Positions 30,552 through 38,292 are shown, counted from the stretch's first letter. The stretch: 64,000 bases of DNA from JBAZPT01 sp041645535 (GCA_041645535.1 JBAZPT010000001.1:124001-188000), one strand, 5' to 3'. Translations and numbers: made by a program. The notes: generated from the sequence alone by a model not told the origin.

Positions 30552-30773
30552 ATGAGTATTGTTGACAAAGTGAGAGAGGCTATTAAGAAAAAAAATAGCG
30601 AGGGAGAAGAAAAGGGAGGTTTTAATCTTTCTGGTTCAGATGAGGATAAAATCAGAGAGTTTGAAACAAGAGCGAGGGAGGTGGATAATATTATGGAAAA
30701 AATGGAAGAAGCCGGAATAAATACAGGAGAAGTGACTTCGGAAATAAGAAATATTGTGAAGGATATCATTTAA
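30552..30773 (+). CDS. Small charged helical protein, 73 aa
   Basis: Not recognised. Highly charged, helical, with a Gly/Ser linker ('KGGFNLSGSDEDKIREFE') and a C-terminal amphipathic helix. Its stop precedes alaS by one base, so it is probably part of the alaS operon. The frame is supported by that spacing and the reconstructed ATGA overlap with the upstream gene. Confidence 0.65.
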   Translation: MSIVDKVREAIKKKNSEGEEKGGFNLSGSDEDKIREFETRAREVDNIMEKMEEAGINTGEVTSEIRNIVKDII

Positions 30774-30774
30774 T

Positions 30775-32505
30775 ATGACAGCGCAGGAACTGCGAGAAAA
30801 ATATTTGAAATTTTTTGAGTCGAAAGGGCATGCCATTATTCCCTCGGCTTCTTTGATTCCGCGCGAAACGGACCCGTCGGTGCTTTTCACGACCGCCGGC
30901 ATGCAGCAGTTTAAAAATTATTATTTAAATCCGGCGGAAGCGGAAAATTCCAGTATGGCTACCATCCAGAAATGCGTGCGGACTATTGATATAGAAGAAG
31001 TTGGCGATAATACTCATCTGACTTTTTTTGAAATGCTGGGAAATTTTTCCTTTGGTTATCCAGAAAAAGACGGGTCATATTTTAAAGAAAAAACTATAAA
31101 ATATGCTTGGGAATTTTTAACTAAAACTCTCGTGGTCGATCCATCTAGAATTTATGCAACTTATTTTAAGGGAGAAAACGAAATTCTAGAAGATTTAGAG
31201 TCTCTGGAAATTTTAAAGACTATTAAAGAATTAAAAAAGATAATTCCCCAAGGCTACGATGACAATTTCTGGTCGCTGGGAAGCAAAAATTCTCCTGGAG
31301 GGCCGACAGTTGAATTTTATATTGATGGAATTGAAATATGGAATTGCGTTTTCAATGAGTATATTCTTAAAAATGGAAAGTATGAACCGGCCAGCAACAA
31401 GGGCGTGGACACTGGTATGGGATTGGAAAGATTGTTCACAGTTTTGAGCGGAAAGGAGTCGGTTTACGAAACAGAATTATTCCAGCTAATATTTGAAAAA
31501 ATTTCTTCACTTAGACATCCGATGTCTAAGTCGGAAGAAATAGATATTTTAAAATCCCAAAGAATTATCGCTGATCATCTGAAGGCGGCGACTTTCATGA
31601 TTGCTGATGGCGTAGAGCCCCTAAATATCGGTCGGGGCTATGTTTTGCGAAGGCTTGTTCGCCGGGCCATTCGGCATGGAAAATTATTAGGAATCGAGAA
31701 AAATTTTCTTATACAGTTGGCTGCGGTCGTCGTCGAAGTGTATAAAGATTTTTATCCAGAGCTGGAAGAGAATAAAAATAAAATTTTTGCGGAGCTGGAA
31801 AAAGAAGAAAATAAATTTAGAGAAACATTAGGAAAAGGTCTTAAAGAATTCAATAGAATTCTAGTCGATAGTTCACAGTCGACAGTTCACGGAAAAGTTG
31901 CTTTTGATTTATACCAGACATACGGATTTCCTTTTGAGATGACTAATGAGCTGGCAGTGGAAAAGGGACTGGAAATTGACGAAAAAGGTTTTCAAGAAGA
32001 ACTGCAAAAACATCAGGAGCTTTCGCGTACGGCTTCGGCTGGACAATTCAAGGGAGGCTTGGCGGAAGCGGGGGAAACAACGGCCAAATTGCACACAGCC
32101 ACCCATTTGCTTCTGGCGGCGTTGCGCGAAGTTTTGGGGCCGCATGTTTTTCAAAAAGGGTCGAATATTACTGCCGAAAGACTGCGCCTGGATTTTGCTC
32201 ACAATGTGAAAATGACCCCGAAAGAGCTCGAAAAAGCCCAAAATTTAGTGAATGAAGCGATTCGGGAAAATGTTCCAGTAACTTGCGAAGAAATGACTGT
32301 GGACGAGGCTAAGAAGACTGGAGCAGTCGGTGTTTTCGAATCCAAATATGGCGACAAGGTCAAAGTTTATACCGCCGGTAAATATTCCAGCGAAATCTGC
32401 GGTGGTCCGCATGCCAAATCCACCGGAGAACTCGGGCATTTTAAAATTGTGAAAGAAGAAGCTTCTTCAGCGGGCGTGAGGAGAATAAAGGCAATTTTAG
32501 AATGA
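30775..32505 (+). CDS. alaS: Alanine-tRNA ligase (short form)
   Basis: 576 aa versus about 870 in E. coli. The class II catalytic core is present ('HAIIPSASLIPRETDPSVLF', 'TFFEMLGNFSFGYPEKDG', 'GMGLERL'), followed by the tRNA-recognition region and the editing domain with 'LHTATHLLLAALRE' (HxxxH) and 'CGGPH'. The C-Ala domain is missing and the inter-domain region is shortened. A REP palindrome (31508-31530) adds LRHPMSKS in frame, and the word repeat DSSQSTVHG lies near residue 365. It charges tRNA-Ala and clears Ser/Gly mischarges. Confidence 0.95.
   Translation: MTAQELREKYLKFFESKGHAIIPSASLIPRETDPSVLFTTAGMQQFKNYYLNPAEAENSSMATIQKCVRTIDIEEVGDNTHLTFFEMLGNFSFGYPEKDGSYFKEKTIKYAWEFLTKTLVVDPSRIYATYFKGENEILEDLESLEILKTIKELKKIIPQGYDDNFWSLGSKNSPGGPTVEFYIDGIEIWNCVFNEYILKNGKYEPASNKGVDTGMGLERLFTVLSGKESVYETELFQLIFEKISSLRHPMSKSEEIDILKSQRIIADHLKAATFMIADGVEPLNIGRGYVLRRLVRRAIRHGKLLGIEKNFLIQLAAVVVEVYKDFYPELEENKNKIFAELEKEENKFRETLGKGLKEFNRILVDSSQSTVHGKVAFDLYQTYGFPFEMTNELAVEKGLEIDEKGFQEELQKHQELSRTASAGQFKGGLAEAGETTAKLHTATHLLLAALREVLGPHVFQKGSNITAERLRLDFAHNVKMTPKELEKAQNLVNEAIRENVPVTCEEMTVDEAKKTGAVGVFESKYGDKVKVYTAGKYSSEICGGPHAKSTGELGHFKIVKEEASSAGVRRIKAILE
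31508..31530. repeat. REP palindrome inserted in frame in alaS
   Basis: ACTTAGACATCCGATGTCTAAGT, a perfect palindrome over 11+11 bp, the same as the RAYT flanking repeats with the central CGG changed to CCG. Confidence 0.9.
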
Positions 32506-32515
32506 GTATTTTTTG

Positions 32516-32544
32516 TTGTTATATTTATTTTTTTGTCCTATAAT
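32516..32544 (+). promoter_or_regulatory. Promoter of the ftsA/pilM-like gene
   Basis: TTGTTA, 17 nt, TATAAT, 35 nt upstream of the start at 32579. Confidence 0.6.
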
Positions 32545-32578
32545 AAGCTTATAAAACAAAAATAAACTTTTTTATTAA

Positions 32579-33847
32579 ATGGGAATTTTTTCCAAAATTT
32601 TAGGCGCACGGGGATCCAGCTCGGATTTTATGCTTTCGCTGGACATCGGAACGGAAGTCATTAAGGCTCTGGTTTTTAAGATTGATAAAAATTCAGGAAA
32701 CGGCATTGTGAAAGGCGTTGGCCGGGTGCGGCAAAGGCTGGGCGATATGCAAAGCGGGGCGGTTTCCGATATTGGCGGAGTAATAGAAAGCGCGAAAAGA
32801 GCGATTGAAATTGCCAAGAAAATGGCCGGGGCGAAGAAGGCGGAGAAGGCCATTATTGGAATTGCGGGAGAGTTGGTGAAAGGCACCACTACGACAGTGC
32901 ATTATGAAAGGATCAGGCCGGAAGTGCGGATTGATCTCTCGGAACTTAAAAATATAATCCAAAAAGTCCAGTGGAAAGCTTTCGACCGGATACGCAGCCA
33001 ACTGGCCTGGGAGACGGGACACAGCGAAATTGAAGTCAAGCTTATTAACGCGGCGATTGTTGATGTGCGGATTGACGGCTACAGGGTTATGAATCCCGTG
33101 GGTTTTCAAGGGCGGGATGTTTCCATCGCGGTTTTCAACGCCTACGCGCCGATGATCCATCTCGGGGCGCTGCAAAAAATTGCCGACGAGCTGAATCTGG
33201 ATTTATTGAGCATTGCCGCGGAGCCGTATGCCGTTGCGCGTTCGATGGGCATTGAAGATGTTTTGGATTTCAACGCGGTGTTTATTGACATAGGCGGCGG
33301 AACGACGGATATCGCGGTGGTCAGGAATGGCGGGCTGGAGGGCACGAAAATGTTTGCTTTGGGCGGGCGGGCTTTTACCAAGCGGCTGGCGCAGGAACTT
33401 GGAGTTTCATTTGAAGAAGCGGAAATTTTGAAAATAAAATATGCCGAAGGAAAACTGGGAAAAGATGTCAGTTTGAAAATCGAACAGATTTTAGCGGATG
33501 ATTGCGGAGTCTGGCTGAGCGGCGTGGAGCTGGCTCTTTCTGAATTCGCGGAATCTGATCTTTTGCCTTCCAGATTTTTTCTGTGCGGGGGCGGTTCGGG
33601 ATTGCCGGGAATAAAAAAGGCGTTGTTGAGTCCGCGGTGGTCCAAGGGTTTTCCTTTTGCCAAGACTCCCCAGGTGAGTTTCTTGCAGCCGAGCGATATT
33701 GTGAATATAATTGATGAAACAGGCGAGCTTAGAGATCCGCAGGATATCACGCCAATGGGGCTGGCTAATCTGGCGCTGGATCTGGCCGGAGAAGAAAAGA
33801 TTATGGCCGGGATTTTGAGAAGGGCGGTAAAAATGATTCAAAAGTGA
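32579..33847 (+). CDS. FtsA/PilM-like actin-fold ATPase
   Basis: 422 aa. Actin-like ATPase motifs: phosphate 1 'MLSLDIGTEVIKALVFKI', connect 1 'IAAEPYAVARSMGIED', phosphate 2 'AVFIDIGGGTTDIAVVRNGG', adenosine 'FFLCGGGSGLPGIKKAL'. The SHS2 insertion region ('EIEVKLINAAIVDVRIDGY') fits the FtsA/PilM group. These proteins anchor FtsZ or type IV pilus assembly to the membrane. With a TraD-like ATPase and a membrane protein nearby, a pilus role is possible; cell division is equally plausible. No C-terminal amphipathic targeting helix is obvious. Confidence 0.82.
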   Translation: MGIFSKILGARGSSSDFMLSLDIGTEVIKALVFKIDKNSGNGIVKGVGRVRQRLGDMQSGAVSDIGGVIESAKRAIEIAKKMAGAKKAEKAIIGIAGELVKGTTTTVHYERIRPEVRIDLSELKNIIQKVQWKAFDRIRSQLAWETGHSEIEVKLINAAIVDVRIDGYRVMNPVGFQGRDVSIAVFNAYAPMIHLGALQKIADELNLDLLSIAAEPYAVARSMGIEDVLDFNAVFIDIGGGTTDIAVVRNGGLEGTKMFALGGRAFTKRLAQELGVSFEEAEILKIKYAEGKLGKDVSLKIEQILADDCGVWLSGVELALSEFAESDLLPSRFFLCGGGSGLPGIKKALLSPRWSKGFPFAKTPQVSFLQPSDIVNIIDETGELRDPQDITPMGLANLALDLAGEEKIMAGILRRAVKMIQK

Positions 33848-33888
33848 CGCGAAGCGTCATCCCGAGCATAGTCGAGGGATCCCTATCT

Positions 33889-34051
33889 GTCCCAGCGAAA
33901 ATTCCAATAAGGTTTTTATTATAATTTATAGATTAATTTGTGAATTCGCCTAACGGCTAAGTTTAAATAATACAAATAGTTTTAATAGCGAATTTTCGCG
34001 GGATGCTCATTTTTGCAGCTACTCGCGAGACGCTCGCAGGCAAAAATGGCA
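33889..34051 (+). promoter_or_regulatory. Bipartite structured element (copy 3) upstream of the 34-kb gene
   Basis: TCCCaGCGAAAATTC pairs with GAATTTTCGCGGGA. The interior again has TGTGAATTCGCC...GGCTAAGTTTAA. The second hairpin GCTCATTTTTGC/GCAAAAATGGC has a T-to-C change matched by A-to-G on the other side, and contains the ATG (34046) of the downstream gene. The preceding 33845-33885 stretch carries a separate GTCATCCCGAGC...GTCGAGGGATC word repeat. Confidence 0.77.
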
Positions 34052-36019
34052 CATCAAACATTTTATATTGACATCGACGAAGAAATAACCTCAATTGTCG
34101 ACCGCTTGCGAAAAGCCAAGGCGCGGGAGATTATCGTCGTTGTTCCCAAGCGGGCGCTGCTTATCCAAAGCATCGTGAATTTGAAGTTGCTGAAAAAAGA
34201 AGCGGAAAATTTGGGAAAACAAATGATTATTGTGACGCAGGACAAGCTCGGGAAAATGCTGGTAGAAAAAGCCGGGATTGCCGTGGAGCAAAGACTGGAC
34301 GATATTGACGGCGAAGAAGTGGCTGTGGTGGAAAATAGCATTCCATACGATGCTAATCCGCTAAATTCCGCGAAAGATGGCGAAAAAATGAGAGAAAGGC
34401 TGCAAAATATCGGGTCGCCGGAATATTTTCACGAAAATCCTCTTAAAAAAGCGATTGCTTCCGAGTTGAAAGCTGAACAGCGTGCGGAAGAAAATGAAGC
34501 CTACGAGACGGAAAAAATTACCAACAAAGAACTGGTAGCCGGCGTTCCTAGCACGGTTGGAGAAAAAAAATCCTTTTTTGGGAAAACATCCGCGATGGAT
34601 ATTATAAAAAATATGAAAATCAGCCAATCCGGCGCGGGCAAAGAAGAAAAAAATACTTCTGAAAATAAAGATACTTTATTGCTGCCAGAAAGCTCGTCGG
34701 AAAGTTTCTTGCCGGCGAGGAGAGGTTTTGGCGGAAATACTTCTTCGGCCGGCGCAGATCGTTTGAAGGATTTTTACCAAAACGGAGAAAATTCGCGCAG
34801 AATAAAACAAGAACGATATGATTATAAAAATGTCAATCTCTCGAATCATTTCTGGAAATATTTTCTGATATTCGGCGCCGCGGCTCTTTTGCTGGTGGCG
34901 TTGGCCGCGGCTTATTTGTTTTTGCCTAAGGTGGATATAAAAATACTTGCCAAAGCGAAAGTTCAATCGCTGGATATGCAGATAAAGGGCGATTCCGCGG
35001 TTCAGGCGTTGGATTTAGACAGCCTGGCAATTCCGGCAAAAACAGTTTCTCAAAATGTCGAGGTTGCCAAAAATTTCAATGCCAGCGGAGATAAGTCGGC
35101 TTCCAACCAAAAAACCCACGGAATTATAACGATCTATAATGAATATAGCAATGCTACCCAGCCGTTAGTAGCCACTACGAGATTTTTGAGCGAAAATGGA
35201 AAACTTTTTCGTCTGGTAAAAACAGTTATTGTTCCGGGGACATCAACTGTGGGCGGAGAAGTAAAGCCGGGGGCGGTGGAGGCGGAAGTTATCGCGGACG
35301 AATCAGGAGAAGCTTATAATATTGAACCGGCCAAGTTTACTATTCCTGGTTTTCAGGGCAGTGGCAATGATAAATATACAAAATTTTATGCCAAATCTTC
35401 GAAAGCAATGACGGGTGGAAAAAGCGGACCGGGTTCGGTAAAAACCGTGACTGAAAACGACATCGCTAACGCTAAAAATTCCATAGCGGACGACATCCGC
35501 GCAAAAGCCAGGGAGCAGATAAAAAATGAATTCGGAGAGAATTCAGTTGTCCTGGATGACGCGCTCAATATTGAAAATATCACTTATTCATCTTCGGCAA
35601 ACAGCGGGGAAATCGCGGAAAACTTTACGCTCACAACTAAAGCCAAGGCCAGCGCGGTTATTTTCAATCAAAGCGATGTGCTTAAATTGGCGGCCGGACA
35701 AATCAATAAAAATAAAGATAAAAACGCCGCTCTGGTCAGCGAAGATGCTGTGGTGCTGGAATTCGGCAAGACTGATGTTGATTTCGCGAAGGGCACTGTG
35801 TTGATCAGGGTGCATGTCACAGGAAAAACAACAGATATGCTTGATGTGTCTAATTTGAAAAAGGGGATTCTAGGCAAGAGCGAGGATGATTTCAAGGCTT
35901 ATTTAAAGCAATATAACCAAATAACGGGCGCTGAAATCGAATACTGGCCGCCGTTTATTAGCGGAAAAATTCCCGCCTACGAAAGCCGGGTCACAATAAC
36001 TCTTGATTCCGGCAATTAA
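34046..36019 (+). CDS. Baseplate-J-like membrane protein
   Basis: 657 aa from the Met at 34046. An N-terminal soluble domain with 'KAREIIVVVPKRALLIQSIV' is followed by a long disordered linker, one transmembrane helix ('FLIFGAAALLLVALAAAYLF', ~residues 275-295), and an external beta-rich domain. This carries 'GIITIYNEYSNATQPLVATT', 'TSTVGGEVKPGAVEAEVIAD' and 'YNIEPAKFTIPGF', the pattern annotated as baseplate J/gp47-like in many Patescibacteria. Its role is unknown; the envelope position suggests part of a surface or contractile-like apparatus. Its start codon lies in the element at 33889-34051. Confidence 0.75.
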   Translation: MAHQTFYIDIDEEITSIVDRLRKAKAREIIVVVPKRALLIQSIVNLKLLKKEAENLGKQMIIVTQDKLGKMLVEKAGIAVEQRLDDIDGEEVAVVENSIPYDANPLNSAKDGEKMRERLQNIGSPEYFHENPLKKAIASELKAEQRAEENEAYETEKITNKELVAGVPSTVGEKKSFFGKTSAMDIIKNMKISQSGAGKEEKNTSENKDTLLLPESSSESFLPARRGFGGNTSSAGADRLKDFYQNGENSRRIKQERYDYKNVNLSNHFWKYFLIFGAAALLLVALAAAYLFLPKVDIKILAKAKVQSLDMQIKGDSAVQALDLDSLAIPAKTVSQNVEVAKNFNASGDKSASNQKTHGIITIYNEYSNATQPLVATTRFLSENGKLFRLVKTVIVPGTSTVGGEVKPGAVEAEVIADESGEAYNIEPAKFTIPGFQGSGNDKYTKFYAKSSKAMTGGKSGPGSVKTVTENDIANAKNSIADDIRAKAREQIKNEFGENSVVLDDALNIENITYSSSANSGEIAENFTLTTKAKASAVIFNQSDVLKLAAGQINKNKDKNAALVSEDAVVLEFGKTDVDFAKGTVLIRVHVTGKTTDMLDVSNLKKGILGKSEDDFKAYLKQYNQITGAEIEYWPPFISGKIPAYESRVTITLDSGN

Positions 36020-36058
36020 CCAACAGAGGATTATATAGAATCCTCTGTTTTCGATACG

Positions 36059-36092
36059 ATATTCTGACATTCTGCAGAAAGCCAGAATATCA
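36059..36092. repeat. ATTCT palindrome upstream of the ArsR-like gene
   Basis: ATATTCTGACATTCTGCAGAAAGCCAGAATAT; matches the repeat at 36418-36449 that overlaps the end of the same gene, so the regulator is bracketed by a pair. Confidence 0.75.
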
Positions 36093-36126
36093 TTGTGCGA
36101 CAAAATAAAAATAAATTTATCACATT

Positions 36127-36426
36127 ATGTTGGCGAAAAAAAGAAAACTTGAGAAAAATCAAAAAACCCCCAGGCAGATGGAGAGGCATTTGAAGGGCGT
36201 GGCTAATCATTGGCGGATAAGCATTCTTTTTCTCATTTCCGAAAACGAGGGCATCTCTCTGGATGAAATAAATGAGAAGCTTGGGGGCAATGTCAAAACT
36301 ATTTCCGAACATACAAAAAAATTAGTCCAGGCCGGGCTGGTTAACAAGGCGCGCAGCGGCAGAGGAGTGAGTCATTCGCTTTCTCCATACGGCAAGCGCT
36401 TTTTAAAATTCATAAAAACATTCTGA
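36127..36426 (+). CDS. ArsR-type winged-helix regulator, 99 aa
   Basis: A single winged-helix domain: 'HWRISILFLISENEGISLDEINEKL' (H2), 'KTISEHTKKLVQAGLVNKAR' (recognition helix H3), 'RGVSHSLSPYGKRFLKF' (wing and last helix), as in the ArsR/SmtB and related families. No metal-binding Cys cluster is seen. Its stop codon lies inside the downstream palindrome, and a similar palindrome sits upstream, suggesting an operator pair for autoregulation. Target genes are not known. Confidence 0.82.
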   Translation: MLAKKRKLEKNQKTPRQMERHLKGVANHWRISILFLISENEGISLDEINEKLGGNVKTISEHTKKLVQAGLVNKARSGRGVSHSLSPYGKRFLKFIKTF

Positions 36427-36449
36427 CATTCTGCAGAAAGCTAGAATGT
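36418..36449. repeat. ATTCT palindrome at the end of the ArsR-like gene
   Basis: ACATTCTGACATTCTGCAGAAAGCTAGAATGT; the TGA stop (36424-36426) of the ArsR-like gene is part of it. Confidence 0.75.
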
Positions 36450-36533
36450 GTAGTGTTGCACAAGGTAGGCAACTAAACTTGCTTTATTTTTACAAAACTC
36501 TTACTCGATGTTTTATTGTGCTATAATTTTAAT

Positions 36534-37403
36534 ATGGAAACAAAAACCCTGCTTCAGAAAATAAAGAAAGAGTTTCCGGAAATAAGCTGGAAATCAGTAA
36601 AAAGAACCAAATATAACTGGGATTTTTACGTTTTAATTTTGGACGAAAAGTATGTGTTTCGTTTTACCAGAGACAAAGAGTGCGCAGAAAAATTCGCCAA
36701 AGAAATTAAGCTATTGGATTATCTAAAAAAGAAAACACCAATATTGGTACCTGATTATATTTTCAGGTCAAAGGATGGAAGATTTGCTGGGTATAAAATA
36801 ATAAAAGGCGGCAAACTGATGCCAAATGAATTTGAAGAATTGCCTCTTCGAAATAGAAAAATAATTGCTTTGCAGTTTGCAGATTTCCTGAATGTTTTGC
36901 ATAGTATTCCAAAAAAACTGTATAAAAAATTTGGAATAAAAATAAAAACCGAAAGTAGCGGCACAGATAAATTATTCAGTAGAATTAGAAAAACAGTTTT
37001 TCCAAAATTAAGTAGCCGGGAAATCGAGGATATTGAGGAATTTTTCAAACAATTTAAGTCATTAGAACAAAAGCCATATAAAAAAGTTTTGGTTCATGGT
37101 GATTTAACAAAGGAAAATTTTATTTATCAAAAAGGGAAAATAAGGGGCATTATCGATTTTACTGATTTTGGCGCAGACGAGCCCGCTCTTGATTTCAAAG
37201 GTTTTTGGAGCTTCGGTTCAGAATTTGTAGAAATGGTCTATGAAAATTATCGCAATAAGGGTGATAATCTTTTCATAGAACGCTCAAGGTTATATTTTCG
37301 GATTATGAGCCTGTATGTTTTAGATGGAGCAGTGAACTGTAAATATTCCCCATGTGATTTTAAAGATGGGCACAAAAGATTTAAAAAATATTTTTACATA
37401 TAA
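36534..37403 (+). CDS. Aminoglycoside-phosphotransferase-family kinase
   Basis: 289 aa from ATG 36534. The kinase-like fold shows 'VFRFTRDKECAEKFAKEIKLL' (Lys region), the catalytic loop 'VLVHGDLTKENFIYQKGKIR' (HGDxxxxN), and 'GIIDFTDFGADEPALDF' (the metal-binding Asp). Members phosphorylate antibiotics, choline, fructosamine or unknown small molecules; the substrate cannot be read from sequence. A TATAAT-like -10 lies just before the start. It stands between the ArsR-like gene and the ribosomal operon. Confidence 0.85.
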   Translation: METKTLLQKIKKEFPEISWKSVKRTKYNWDFYVLILDEKYVFRFTRDKECAEKFAKEIKLLDYLKKKTPILVPDYIFRSKDGRFAGYKIIKGGKLMPNEFEELPLRNRKIIALQFADFLNVLHSIPKKLYKKFGIKIKTESSGTDKLFSRIRKTVFPKLSSREIEDIEEFFKQFKSLEQKPYKKVLVHGDLTKENFIYQKGKIRGIIDFTDFGADEPALDFKGFWSFGSEFVEMVYENYRNKGDNLFIERSRLYFRIMSLYVLDGAVNCKYSPCDFKDGHKRFKKYFYI

Positions 37404-37504
37404 CTAATTTTTTGAAGTGGGCAGTCAATGGCTGGATCGAAATCCGGGACTGGAGGAGGAAATAAACCTTTTTTTACAGCCTTTTGACATTTTGGCGGCG
37501 GGGG

Positions 37505-37533
37505 TTGACAATATTTAGCCTGTCAGTTAATAT
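37505..37533 (+). promoter_or_regulatory. Promoter of the infA ribosomal operon
   Basis: TTGACA, 17 nt, TAATAT, followed by a 140-nt leader. Confidence 0.75.
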
Positions 37534-37567
37534 AGTAAAAGATGTTAAAAACTCAATAAATTGTTTC

Positions 37568-37657
37568 AATAGAAGGAAGCTACAAATTTCAAGAATTCGG
37601 ATTGCTTGTGTTCCTTGGCTTTTGCCTTGGTCGCATTCAAGTCCTTCTATTTTTTTG
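37568..37657 (+). promoter_or_regulatory. Terminator-like hairpin in the infA leader (possible attenuator)
   Basis: AATAGAAGGA (37568-37577) can pair with TCCTTCTATT (37642-37651), followed by T7, all downstream of the promoter and upstream of infA. The loop can form an alternative CAAGG/CCTTG structure. This is the layout of a transcription attenuator, possibly controlled by a ribosomal protein. Confidence 0.55.
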
Positions 37658-37676
37658 TTTTTAGCGTTCATAATTT

Positions 37677-37898
37677 ATGTCAGATAACAAAGAATTAGTT
37701 AAACTGGAGGGCGTCGTTGAGGAAACTCTGCCCAGCACAACATTTAAAGTTACGCTGGACAACGGCCATACTATACTGGCGCATATTTCAGGCAGGATGC
37801 GGGTTAATTATATCCGGCTTTTGCCCGGAGACAGGGTTTTGGTGGAAATGAGCCCTTACGATCTTACTAAGGGCAGAATAGTCCAGCGATTAAGATAA
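37677..37898 (+). CDS. infA: Translation initiation factor IF-1
   Basis: 73 aa single OB-fold: 'LVKLEGVVEETLPSTTFKVT', 'HISGRMRVNYIRLLPGDRV', 'VEMSPYDLTKGRIVQRLR', the family's usual length. IF-1 occupies the A site of the 30S subunit during initiation. First gene of the alpha-type operon here, followed by rpmJ across an inserted element. Confidence 0.98.
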   Translation: MSDNKELVKLEGVVEETLPSTTFKVTLDNGHTILAHISGRMRVNYIRLLPGDRVLVEMSPYDLTKGRIVQRLR

Positions 37899-37908
37899 AT
37901 TTATGAAC

Positions 37909-38011
37909 CCCATTAGAGTTTTTACAAATCTAGCTGGGGGAAAATAAATAAGTAACATATTTTTCAAGTTTTATTATTTAAAGTAGTAAGCTTGTAAAAA
38001 CTCTAATGGGG
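37909..38011. mobile_element. CCCC...GGGG hairpin element inserted in the rpmJ start region
   Basis: 103 bp. Outer arms CCCCATTAGAGTTTTTAC/GTAAAAACTCTAATGGGG are perfectly complementary; the core shares AATCTAGCTGGG and AGTAAGC with the element at 40990. It is flanked by TGAA on both sides (37905-37908, 38012-38015). Joining the flanks gives ATGAAGGTCAGAGCA, the normal start of rpmJ. Confidence 0.85.
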
Positions 38012-38124
38012 TGAAGGTCAGAGCATCGGTAAAAAAAATTTGCGACAAATGCAAGCTTGTCAAGAGAAAAGGCAAGTTATTTGTAGTTTGTTCTAATCCT
38101 AAACATAAGCAACGGCAAGGTTAG
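38011..38124 (+). CDS. rpmJ: 50S ribosomal protein bL36
   Basis: 37 aa with the complete bL36 pattern: 'KVRASVKKICDKCKLVKRKG', then 'VVCSNPKHKQRQG', including the CxxC...C...H zinc site (Cys11, Cys14, Cys27, His32). It initiates at GTG 38011, whose G is the last base of the inserted hairpin element and whose TG comes from the repeated TGAA. The original ATG is upstream at 37904, cut off by a stop within the element. No ribosome-binding site other than the hairpin's GGGG precedes the GTG. Confidence 0.95.
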   Translation: MKVRASVKKICDKCKLVKRKGKLFVVCSNPKHKQRQG

Positions 38125-38132
38125 GTAGTATT

Positions 38133-38292
38133 ATCCCAGCACCAATTCCAATAAAGTTTAGATATAATGGTTAACTTTAGTTTGCGAATTCGCCTGCGAC
38201 TAAGTTTTAATTAAAAATATAATTTTGATAGCGAATTGGTGCGGGATGCTCATTTTTGTATCCACTCGCACGGCTCGCGGACAAAAATGGCA
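38133..38292 (+). promoter_or_regulatory. Bipartite structured element (copy 4) upstream of rpsM
   Basis: ATCCCaGCACCAATTC pairs with GAATTGGTGCGGGAT. The interior has GCGAATTCGCCTGCGACTAAGTTTTAA-like sequence, and the second hairpin GCTCATTTTTGT/ACAAAAATGGC follows. Here the hairpin ATG (38287) opens only ATG GCA TGT TAA; the true rpsM ATG (38292) overlaps that mini-ORF by being 5 nt downstream. Confidence 0.78.

Noticed and set aside
37474..37671. A 65-codon minus-strand frame in the infA leader
   Set aside because: It runs across the infA promoter and attenuator-like hairpin with no start signals; the stretch is better explained as untranslated leader.
37909..38011. Group I or group II self-splicing intron at rpmJ
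   Set aside because: At about 100 nt it lacks the conserved cores (P7/G-site or domain V). If it splices, it must be by another mechanism; simple insertion remains the default.
38256..38291. An in-frame TTG that would extend RpsM by 12 residues
   Set aside because: The extension is the structured element itself, the conserved RpsM N-terminus begins at 38292, and no ribosome-binding site precedes the TTG.
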